This document shows positions 26,761 through 34,435 of a stretch of 64,000 nucleotides of DNA, in pieces. The stretch's first letter is position 1. Every line of letters begins with the position of its first letter. The position numbers were made by a program, and so were the translations under genes. The stretch comes from a virus: positions 124,001-188,000 of IMG/VR virus record IMGVR_UViG_3300029984_000001. One strand, given 5' to 3'. A model generated the notes under the pieces. It saw only the letters and a program-made list of their open reading frames with translations. It had not been told where the DNA came from and did no database searches.

Positions 26761-28056
26761 ATGAGTACTAATGTTAATTACGATAATATAAATAGTTTAT
26801 TGGTTGGTATTGTACAAAATTTAAAACCTAAGATAGCAGCTATTGATCTAACTCAAACTCAAAAAGATATGCTTGTTAAATTAGATAAAATTATTAAAAC
26901 AGGAACAGGTACTAGTTTCTTAAGTGATAATGGTTCATATAAAAATATTCCTATTGATCAAATTCAAAATATGCTAGATAAGCTAACTACTATATACAGT
27001 TTATTTGGAATAACTAATGTGACAGAGCATTGGGATAGTACTGGTATATTAAATATGCCTACTGCTAGATATTATTTAACTAGTCAAATATATAATGGGA
27101 AGATATATTGTATAGGAGGATATGGTAGTGGTGTTTTAAATAAAGTAGAAATATATGATATCGCAAGTAATACATGGACAACAGGTACTAATATGACTAC
27201 TGCTAGATATGAGCTAACTAGTGCTATATATAATGGTAAGATATATTGTATAGGTGGGTATAATGCAGGTGTTTTAAATAAAGTAGAAATATATGATATC
27301 GCGAGTAATACATGGACTACTGGTGCTAATATACCTATTAATATGCAACAATTAACTAGTGTTATATATAATGGTAAGATATATTGTATAGGAGGTAGCA
27401 CTAACAATATTAATTCTACAAATGCATTAGAAATATATGATATTACTAGCAATAGCTGGTCTACTGGAACTGTTATGCCTACTTCTAGATATGATTCAAC
27501 TAGTAATATATACAATGGGAAAATATATTGTATAGGAGGGTATAATAGTAGTTATTTAAATACTCTAGAAATATATGATATTGCAAGTAATACATGGACA
27601 ACAGGTGCTAATATGACTACTGCTAGGATGGAATTAACTAGTGTTATATATAATGGTAAGATATATTGTATAGGTGGGGTAACCTTTTCTAGTGTATGTT
27701 TAAATACTGTAGAAATATATGATATTGCAAGTAATATATGGACAACGGGTGCTAGTATGCCTACAGTTAGACAACAATTAACTAGCCAAATATATAATTA
27801 TAAGATATATTGTATAGGTGGGGAAAAACTTAGTTCTTATAGTAGTTTAGAAGTATTATGGTTAGCAAATACATCTTATTCCATATCCACTCCAACAGAT
27901 ATTACCACTAAACTAGCTACATTGGTAAATAATGGACTAGGTACTAAGTTACTTACTGATAATGGTACTTATCAAGAATATATCGCTACGGGATATAGAG
28001 AATTAACAACAACTGAATTAAATGCTTTGATAAATAAAATAAAGATTAATTTCTAA
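26761..28056 (+). CDS. Kelch beta-propeller fibre protein, 431 aa
   Basis: Same layout as the 24498 gene: shared N-module (TGTGTSFLSDNGSYK), six YNGKIYCIGG blades, a second TDNGTY repeat near the end, and tail YRELTTTELNALINKI. N-terminal and C-terminal parts are nearly identical to the 30750 gene while the blades differ. Confidence 0.8.
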   Translation: MSTNVNYDNINSLLVGIVQNLKPKIAAIDLTQTQKDMLVKLDKIIKTGTGTSFLSDNGSYKNIPIDQIQNMLDKLTTIYSLFGITNVTEHWDSTGILNMPTARYYLTSQIYNGKIYCIGGYGSGVLNKVEIYDIASNTWTTGTNMTTARYELTSAIYNGKIYCIGGYNAGVLNKVEIYDIASNTWTTGANIPINMQQLTSVIYNGKIYCIGGSTNNINSTNALEIYDITSNSWSTGTVMPTSRYDSTSNIYNGKIYCIGGYNSSYLNTLEIYDIASNTWTTGANMTTARMELTSVIYNGKIYCIGGVTFSSVCLNTVEIYDIASNIWTTGASMPTVRQQLTSQIYNYKIYCIGGEKLSSYSSLEVLWLANTSYSISTPTDITTKLATLVNNGLGTKLLTDNGTYQEYIATGYRELTTTELNALINKIKINF

Positions 28057-28073
28057 TAAGGAGGGATTATATA

Positions 28074-29366
28074 ATGAGCAATCAAACTCTAGTTTCACAA
28101 GAAAATATACTAAGTATATTAGCTCAAGTTGTTAATGATTTAAAGGTAAAGATTACTAATAAGGATATATCTCTTCCATATACTACACAATTAAATAAAT
28201 TATCAACTTTGAAAATAGATGGTAATGGAAGTATGTATTTATCTAATAATGGTAATTATATAAGTTTAGGAAGTTTATCTAAATCTAATTTAGATATTAA
28301 TGAGATAAATAAAATATTTAATATTACAACGGTAGCAGATCATTGGAACAGTACTGGTATATTACCTATACCTACGGCTAAATATGGATTAACTAGTCAA
28401 ATATATAATGGTAAAATATATTGTATAGGAGGGATTGTTAATGGTGCTAATAGTATAAACACTGTATCTATATATGATATAGTTAGTAATACTTGGACTA
28501 CTGGTACTACTATGCCTACTTCAAGATATTGTTTAACTAGTCAGTTATATAATGGAAAGATATATTGTATAGGAGGATGTATTAGTGGTAATACTTATTC
28601 AAATATTTTAGAAATATATGATATTGCTAGTAATAGTTGGACAACTGGAACTAATATGACTACTACTAGATACGATCTAACGTCTCAGTTATATAATGGT
28701 AAGATATATTGTATAGGTGGATATAATTTTTCTTCTGCGTATTTGAATAAAGTAGAAATATATGATATAATTAGTAATACATGGACTACTGGAACTAATA
28801 TACCCATTTATGTACAAGGATTAACTAGTCAAATATATAATGGGAAGATATATTGTATAGGTGGAACTAATGGTACTGTTTTTAATAAAGTAGAAATATA
28901 TGATATTGCTAGTAATAGTTGGACAACTGGAACTAATATGACTACTGCTAGATATGGATTAACTAGTCAAATATATAATGGTAAGATATATTGTATAGGA
29001 GGATGTATTAGTGGGGGAAATAATTCAAATATTGTGGAAATATATGATATAGTAAATAATATATGGAATACTAGTGTTGCTATGTCTTCTGCTAGATATT
29101 ATTTAACCAGTCAAATATATAATGGAAAGATGTATTGTATAGGCGGTACAAATGGGGGTTATTTAAATATAGTTGAAACTTTATGGTTATTTTGTAATGT
29201 TTATACTATTACATTACCATCTATTATACAAACTAAACTTAATAAAATATTAACTAGTGGTACTGGTGTTAATATATTTAGAAATGATGGAACATATAAG
29301 CCTATAGTTCCAGTATATAATGTAATGGATTCTGCTACAATAAATACTTTCCTATCAGGATTATAA
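28074..29366 (+). CDS. Kelch beta-propeller fibre protein, 430 aa
   Basis: Six blades; its N- and C-terminal modules (NKDISLPYTTQLNK, YNVMDSATINTF) match the 24498 gene rather than its direct neighbours, so the array has at least two module subtypes. Several blades in this gene are near copies of each other (SNSWTTGTNMTTARYGLTSQ type). Confidence 0.8.
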   Translation: MSNQTLVSQENILSILAQVVNDLKVKITNKDISLPYTTQLNKLSTLKIDGNGSMYLSNNGNYISLGSLSKSNLDINEINKIFNITTVADHWNSTGILPIPTAKYGLTSQIYNGKIYCIGGIVNGANSINTVSIYDIVSNTWTTGTTMPTSRYCLTSQLYNGKIYCIGGCISGNTYSNILEIYDIASNSWTTGTNMTTTRYDLTSQLYNGKIYCIGGYNFSSAYLNKVEIYDIISNTWTTGTNIPIYVQGLTSQIYNGKIYCIGGTNGTVFNKVEIYDIASNSWTTGTNMTTARYGLTSQIYNGKIYCIGGCISGGNNSNIVEIYDIVNNIWNTSVAMSSARYYLTSQIYNGKMYCIGGTNGGYLNIVETLWLFCNVYTITLPSIIQTKLNKILTSGTGVNIFRNDGTYKPIVPVYNVMDSATINTFLSGL

Positions 29367-29380
29367 AGGAGGATTATAAA

Positions 29381-30685
29381 ATGAGTTCTAATTTAGTATC
29401 AATGACAAATTTAGACACTATATTAAAAGCTATAAAATTAGGTGTTGTAACTAAGATAAATGCAAGGGATATAACACAAGCTCAAAAAGATATATTAACA
29501 AAAGCTAATATGATAGATACTACTACAAATAATAGTGGATTCTTAGCAGACAATGGAACTTATATAACTATAGATACTACTAAGATAAATGATATAAATA
29601 CTAAAACACAAGTAGTTATGGATTTATTTAAAATATCATATACAAATGATGCATGGGATACAAGTGTAACTATCACATTACCAACAGCTAGATCATACTT
29701 TACAAGTCAAGTATATAATGGTAAGATATATTGTATAGGAGGATGGAATGGTGTCAGCGTTTCTAATTCAGTATATATATATGATATTGCAGGGAATACA
29801 TGGACTGCTGGAACTGCTATGCCTACTTCAAGATATTGTTTAACTAGTCAACTATATAACGGTAAGATATACTGTATAGGAGGTTATAGTACATCTTATT
29901 CTAATATTGTAGAAATATATGATATTGCAGGGAATACTTGGACTGCTGGTACTATTATGCCTACTGCTAGACAAGAATTAACTAGTCAAATATATAACGG
30001 TAAGATATATTGTATAGGAGGGGTTAATGGTAGTGTTTCAAATAAAGTAGAAATATATGATATTGCAGGGAATACTTGGACTGCTGGAACTGCTATGCCT
30101 ACCGCTAGATATGGATTAACTAGTCAAATATATAATGGTAAGATATATTGTATAGGAGGGCAAATCAATACGACTACTGCAACTAATATTGTAGAAATAT
30201 ATGATATTGCAGGGAATACTTGGACTGCTGGTACTATTATGCCTACTGCTAGACAAGAATTAACTAGTCAAATATATAACGGTAAGATATATTGTATAGG
30301 AGGGCAAATCAATACGACTACTGCAACTAATATTGTAGAAATATATAACATTATCACAGGAGCTTGGACAACTTCTATATTACCTTTACCAATTGCTAAA
30401 TATGGTTTAACTAGTGTACAAAATAACGGTAAAGTATATTATATAGGAGGATATACAACAACTGTAACTAATACAGTAGATGTATTAACTTTAGGGGTTG
30501 ATAATTATACTTTAACATTACCTACAGATTTACAAGCTAAATTAGATTTAATTGTAGATACTGGAGATGGAACTAAAGTATTAGCTGATAATGGCACATT
30601 TATAGATATTCCTTTAGGATATAGATTTATGACAGATACAGAGGTTACATCAATGGTTACAACAGTTAATGCATATACAGGATAA
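29381..30685 (+). CDS. Kelch beta-propeller fibre protein, 434 aa
   Basis: Six blades with the most homogeneous sequence of the five (AGNTWTAGT strands throughout). Two blades share an exact 122-bp DNA segment (29901-30022 and 30183-30304), and a 144-bp (48-residue) tandem step is visible around 30160-30345. N-module ITQAQKDILTKANM; tail YRFMTDTEVTSMVTTV. Confidence 0.8.
   Translation: MSSNLVSMTNLDTILKAIKLGVVTKINARDITQAQKDILTKANMIDTTTNNSGFLADNGTYITIDTTKINDINTKTQVVMDLFKISYTNDAWDTSVTITLPTARSYFTSQVYNGKIYCIGGWNGVSVSNSVYIYDIAGNTWTAGTAMPTSRYCLTSQLYNGKIYCIGGYSTSYSNIVEIYDIAGNTWTAGTIMPTARQELTSQIYNGKIYCIGGVNGSVSNKVEIYDIAGNTWTAGTAMPTARYGLTSQIYNGKIYCIGGQINTTTATNIVEIYDIAGNTWTAGTIMPTARQELTSQIYNGKIYCIGGQINTTTATNIVEIYNIITGAWTTSILPLPIAKYGLTSVQNNGKVYYIGGYTTTVTNTVDVLTLGVDNYTLTLPTDLQAKLDLIVDTGDGTKVLADNGTFIDIPLGYRFMTDTEVTSMVTTVNAYTG
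29901..30022 (+). repeat. Exact 122-bp direct repeat, copy 1
   Basis: Identical by eye to 30183-30304. Encodes part of two adjacent Kelch blades. Confidence 0.8.
30183..30304 (+). repeat. Exact 122-bp direct repeat, copy 2
   Basis: Second copy, 282 bp downstream of the first, within the same propeller gene; consistent with recent duplication or gene conversion. Confidence 0.8.
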
Positions 30686-30699
30686 AACTATTAAAAATA

Positions 30700-30729
30700 A
30701 AGCAGTTAGTATACTAACTGCTTTTTTAT
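30700..30729 (+). terminator. Intrinsic terminator
   Basis: AAGCAGTTAG / CTAACTGCTT stem followed by TTTTTATT. Confidence 0.85.
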
Positions 30730-30749
30730 TATTAAAGGAGGATTATTAA

Positions 30750-32054
30750 ATGAGTACTAATGTAAATTATGATAATATAAGAGATTTATTATATGGTGTT
30801 GCAGGTAATTTAAAAACAAAGATAGCAGCTATAGATTTAACTCAAGCTCAAAAGGATATGCTTGTTAAATTAGATAAAATTATTAAAACAGGTATAGGTA
30901 CTAGCTTCTTATCAGATAATGGAACTTATAAAAATATTCCTATAGATCAAATACAAAACATGCTAGATAAACTAACTACTATATACAGTTTATTTGGAAT
31001 AACTAATGTAGTTGAACACTGGGATAATACTGGTATATTGAATATGATTACCGCAAGATATGGATTAACTAGTCAAATATATAATGGAAAAATATATTGT
31101 ATAGGAGGGGTTAGTAATAGTGGTACTAATTTAGATAAAGTAGAAATATATGATATTGCTAGTAATACTTGGACCTCGGGTGCTGTTATGCTTACAGCTA
31201 GAGGATATTTAACTAGTGTATTATATAATGGAAAGATATATTGTATAGGGGGTATAGATAATAATTCAGGTAATTATTCAAATAAAGTAGAAATATATGA
31301 TATATTTAGTAATACTTGGACATCGGGTACTAATATGCTTACTGCAAGACTAGAGCTAACTAGCCAAATATATAATGGAAAGATATATTGTATAGGTGGA
31401 CATAATGCTAGTAATTTAAATAAAGTAGAAATATATGATATATCTAGTAATACATGGACAACTGGTACTGCTATGACTACTGTAAGATATGGATTATCAA
31501 GTGTTATATATAATAGTAATATATATTGTATGGGTGGAAATAATGGTAGTTATTTAAATAAAGTAGAAATATATGATATAGTAAATAATACTTGGTCTAC
31601 TATTAATCCTATGCTTACAAATAGAGCATTTTTAACTAGCCAAATATATAATGGTAATATATATTGTATGGGTGGATGGGTTACTAATTATAGTAATAAA
31701 GTAGATGTTTATAATATAGCTAATAATACATGGAGTAATGATATTAATAATATACCAAATATTAAACGAGAATTAACTAGTGTACTATACAATAATAAAA
31801 TATATTGTATAGGAGGGGATAATGGTAGTGCGTTAAACATTGTAGAAGTATTATGGTTAGCAAATATATCTTATACTATCGCTACTCCTACAGATATTAC
31901 TGCTAAACTAGCTACCTTAGTAAATACTGGTACGGGTACTAAACTACTTACAGATAATGGTACTTATCAAGAATATATTGCTACTGGATATAGAGAATTA
32001 ACAACAACTGAATTAGCAACTTTAACAGCAGGAATAAAAACTGCTATATCATAA
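30750..32054 (+). CDS. Kelch beta-propeller fibre protein, 434 aa
   Basis: Fifth propeller. Its first ~95 and last ~60 residues are nearly the same as those of the 26761 gene (TGIGTSFLSDNGTYK; YRELTTTELATLTAGI). The six blades are the most diverged, with two replaced by YCMGG. Confidence 0.8.
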   Translation: MSTNVNYDNIRDLLYGVAGNLKTKIAAIDLTQAQKDMLVKLDKIIKTGIGTSFLSDNGTYKNIPIDQIQNMLDKLTTIYSLFGITNVVEHWDNTGILNMITARYGLTSQIYNGKIYCIGGVSNSGTNLDKVEIYDIASNTWTSGAVMLTARGYLTSVLYNGKIYCIGGIDNNSGNYSNKVEIYDIFSNTWTSGTNMLTARLELTSQIYNGKIYCIGGHNASNLNKVEIYDISSNTWTTGTAMTTVRYGLSSVIYNSNIYCMGGNNGSYLNKVEIYDIVNNTWSTINPMLTNRAFLTSQIYNGNIYCMGGWVTNYSNKVDVYNIANNTWSNDINNIPNIKRELTSVLYNNKIYCIGGDNGSALNIVEVLWLANISYTIATPTDITAKLATLVNTGTGTKLLTDNGTYQEYIATGYRELTTTELATLTAGIKTAIS

Positions 32055-32056
32055 TG

Positions 32057-32088
32057 AAATGGGTATTTAACTACCCATTTATTTTTAT
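32057..32088 (+). terminator. Intrinsic terminator
   Basis: AAATGGGTA / TACCCATTT stem followed by ATTTTT; closes the Kelch array. Confidence 0.8.
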
Positions 32089-32124
32089 CATTTTTAACTT
32101 TTATATAAGAAGGAGATGGTAAAA

Positions 32125-32391
32125 ATGTCATTTAATAAGTGTAGTGGAGAATCGCTAGAAGAATTAGTTAAAGATTTTTGTATAGAACGAGGTAAAGATG
32201 AAGGTGAAATTTGGAAAAGAATAAATACTATATATGATACTAGATATCATGTAGATATGATGGCAAAGAAGAATGAATATGAAGTTGAACATAATGTAGG
32301 GGATATCCCTATGGCTCAATGGATAGCTAATTCTAGTGAAGTTTCTAATACTATTCAGATAGTAGACGAAATGAAGAATGTAATGATATAG
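32125..32391 (+). CDS. Hypothetical protein, 88 aa
   Basis: Not recognised. ATG 32125 after AGAAGGAGAT. Acidic, helical. It sits between the Kelch array and small structural genes. Confidence 0.55.
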   Translation: MSFNKCSGESLEELVKDFCIERGKDEGEIWKRINTIYDTRYHVDMMAKKNEYEVEHNVGDIPMAQWIANSSEVSNTIQIVDEMKNVMI

Positions 32392-32410
32392 GTATAAATG
32401 AAGCTATATT

Positions 32411-32422
32411 AACATTTAAATA
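32411..32422 (+). promoter_or_regulatory. Late-type promoter candidate AACA-TTTAAA-TA
   Basis: Matches AACA-N6-TW, 22 nt before the ATG at 32445. Confidence 0.6.
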
Positions 32423-32444
32423 AAATAAAAAGGAGGGATTTTTA

Positions 32445-32798
32445 ATGCCATTACCAAGTTTAAATATAGTAACACCAGATAATCTAAAATCAATATTAAC
32501 AGATGTTCTTAATAATTATACATCAAAATTACATTCTAAATTATCAGTAGTTATGGATGAAAGAAAAAACACTGTACCATTAACTACTAGTACAACTACA
32601 GTATCAATAGGTTTATCAGGATTTGACAAGAATAAGGATATACTACATGTATATAAAGATAATGTATTAGTAGAGACTGGATATACAATATCTACAGATA
32701 ACTTGTCTGTTACTTTCGATACTGCTATTTCTGCAACTACTGATATTCCTGTAAATATTAAATTCACTGTTATAGAAGCGGTTATAGTTACAGTATAA
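32445..32798 (+). CDS. Putative structural protein, 117 aa
   Basis: N-terminal helix similar to the array proteins (PDNLKSILTDVLNNYTSKL), then a beta-sandwich-like region ending in a long beta strand (IPVNIKFTVIEAVIVTV). Probably a small virion or baseplate/fibre component. Confidence 0.55.
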   Translation: MPLPSLNIVTPDNLKSILTDVLNNYTSKLHSKLSVVMDERKNTVPLTTSTTTVSIGLSGFDKNKDILHVYKDNVLVETGYTISTDNLSVTFDTAISATTDIPVNIKFTVIEAVIVTV

Positions 32799-32844
32799 TA
32801 TCATTTTATACTTAAGATTTATTTATAATAAATCTTATATTATA

Positions 32845-32856
32845 AACATTAAAGTA
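32845..32856 (+). promoter_or_regulatory. Late-type promoter candidate AACA-TTAAAG-TA
   Basis: Matches AACA-N6-TW, 27 nt before the ATG at 32884. Confidence 0.6.
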
Positions 32857-32883
32857 AATCTAATAAATAAGGAGGACTTTATA

Positions 32884-33216
32884 ATGAATTTTAAAGTTTG
32901 GGATAAAACGAGTAATATTAATAATTGCACAGCTGAGGATTACTTAGCTAATCATCCAGAAATTACTGGTAATGATGAAATAGTATTAGTAAGTGGAGAT
33001 AATGGATCTGTAATGTATGTAGAAAATGCTACAATGCTTAGAGATCAATTAAAACTAGCTAGTGATACAGATGCTGTATCTGTAGTAAATACACATATGA
33101 ACAATATAGCTCTAGATAACTCAGCTGCTTCTGCTAAAAAAGATGAAACGGATGCTTTAGCACAAAAAATTGCGGATATTGAATTTACGTTCGCAATAAA
33201 TGGAATGGAGGTGTAG
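32884..33216 (+). CDS. Putative structural protein, 110 aa
   Basis: N-terminal globular half (DNGSVMYVENATML), then an Ala/Asp-rich helical segment, probably coiled coil. Small tail-fibre chaperone or virion protein are possible; not recognised. Confidence 0.55.
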   Translation: MNFKVWDKTSNINNCTAEDYLANHPEITGNDEIVLVSGDNGSVMYVENATMLRDQLKLASDTDAVSVVNTHMNNIALDNSAASAKKDETDALAQKIADIEFTFAINGMEV

Positions 33217-33220
33217 TGTA

Positions 33221-33385
33221 ATGTATTTATTATCATTTGAATCTATTAAAAAAAACTATGATGGTGGATATTGGACTAAAGAACAACTTTATAAAGTTAC
33301 ATCTTTAGCTAAACCACCAATAACACATGAACAATATGAAGAAATTACAGGTGAGTCTTATGAGTCTTATGTTGCTGCTGTTTAA
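33221..33385 (+). CDS. XkdX-like small tail-region protein, 54 aa
   Basis: ATG 33221 after GGAGGTG. Layout W-T-K-E-Q..PPITHEQYEEITGESY resembles the XkdX family, tiny proteins found after tail-fibre genes in Gram-positive phages. Function of that family is unknown. Confidence 0.6.
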   Translation: MYLLSFESIKKNYDGGYWTKEQLYKVTSLAKPPITHEQYEEITGESYESYVAAV

Positions 33386-33400
33386 AATTAATATTATATA

Positions 33401-33430
33401 TTAGAAGGGAATATATTCCCTTCTATATTT
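33401..33430 (+). terminator. Intrinsic terminator
   Basis: TAGAAGGGAATA / TATTCCCTTCTA palindrome and TATTTT. Confidence 0.75.
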
Positions 33431-33444
33431 TACGATCATTATTT

Positions 33445-33470
33445 ATTATGATTATATATTATAGTACTGA
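33445..33470 (+). promoter_or_regulatory. AT-rich phage promoter candidate (E3)
   Basis: Core ATTATATATTATA then GTACTGA. First 20 nt are identical to the element at 4046. Located 44 nt before the ATG at 33514. Confidence 0.55.
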
Positions 33471-33513
33471 ATTACTATGGAGTATATTTTAATAAATAAA
33501 GGAGAGAAAAATT

Positions 33514-34365
33514 ATGAACACTGATAATTATTTAATATTAAACACTAACAATGAAGAAGTAAATGAACTGGTAGAAAACCAAGATTATTTTATTAGAATT
33601 TCTACTACAGTATTCTATTTTAAAATAGCAAGTATAGGATCATTTACTAGATTAATGATGAAAAATATAGAGTTTGATGATTGGACATCATCTACATTTA
33701 TAGATACTAAAGAACATTTTATTTCTGTTGATAAATTGTTAGAAACTGTTTATTGTATAACATATTCTGATATCGACAAATCTTTAAATGTATATATTAA
33801 AAATGATTTTATGCCTGAAATCTATACTGGGTTTTATATCAAAGTCGTAAGTAAAAATTGTGTTGAAAAGTTATATATCTTGAGACAAGGTTCAGTTGAT
33901 GTTAAAGATAGAGTTATCTATATATACAATCAACCAAAAAAGAAAGAAATAAAACGATATACAAATGTAAAGAATATAAAGAGTTATAATCGAACAAAAA
34001 ATATAATAAAGCTATTTTATGAATCCGATTCATTTACAAAGACATCATTGGCTAAAAAGTTTAAATGTTCTATTGTAAATATAGAGAAATCTTTATCTAA
34101 AGTGAATGATCCATTTATCATGAAACAATTAAAATTTGAAAGAAAAAGAACATTAGATACAAATGAACGTGCTGCTATAAATGCTTATAAAAAATTAATG
34201 GAAGACCATAATAATAAATTAGAAAGTAAAGATATATATAAATATTATGAAGATAAGAAATGTAGTGAGGAGGTTTATAATATATTAAATCATATAATTA
34301 ATAGACCTTCTACTAGATATATAAAACAACTATTAAATCATGCAAAGACTACTGGGTGGTTGTAA
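33514..34365 (+). CDS. Possible DNA-binding protein, 283 aa
   Basis: Residues 1-135 are beta-rich and unrecognised. Residues about 165-195 (KTSLAKKFKCSIVNIEKSLSKV) look like a helix-turn-helix, followed by a basic helical C-terminus (LKFERKRTLDTNER). It is a lone gene between two terminators, preceded by the AT-rich promoter candidate rather than the late type, so a regulator expressed apart from the fibres is plausible. Low certainty on function. Confidence 0.55.
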   Translation: MNTDNYLILNTNNEEVNELVENQDYFIRISTTVFYFKIASIGSFTRLMMKNIEFDDWTSSTFIDTKEHFISVDKLLETVYCITYSDIDKSLNVYIKNDFMPEIYTGFYIKVVSKNCVEKLYILRQGSVDVKDRVIYIYNQPKKKEIKRYTNVKNIKSYNRTKNIIKLFYESDSFTKTSLAKKFKCSIVNIEKSLSKVNDPFIMKQLKFERKRTLDTNERAAINAYKKLMEDHNNKLESKDIYKYYEDKKCSEEVYNILNHIINRPSTRYIKQLLNHAKTTGWL

Positions 34366-34396
34366 TAAAGGGGGATATTTTCCCTCTTTTATTTTT
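34366..34396 (+). terminator. Intrinsic terminator
   Basis: AAAGGGGGA / TCCCTCTTT stem followed by TATTTTTT. Confidence 0.8.
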
Positions 34397-34403
34397 TATA
34401 GAA

Positions 34404-34415
34404 AACATAATAATA
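34404..34415 (+). promoter_or_regulatory. Late-type promoter candidate AACA-TAATAA-TA
   Basis: Matches AACA-N6-TW, 20 nt before the ATG at 34436 and directly after a terminator. Confidence 0.6.
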
Positions 34416-34435
34416 ATGTAAAGGAGGTATTATTT

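Noticed and set aside
27084-27515. Long minus-strand open frame opposite a Kelch gene
   Set aside because: It mirrors the repeated blades of the plus-strand gene and has no ribosome binding site; a shadow of repeat coding. Similar antisense frames at 185, 4491, 5232, 34396, 35629, 38318, 46005 and 48039 were rejected on the same ground.
24498-32054. Diversity-generating retroelement acting on the Kelch genes
   Set aside because: No reverse transcriptase or template/variable repeat pair seen; direct repeats suggest ordinary recombination.
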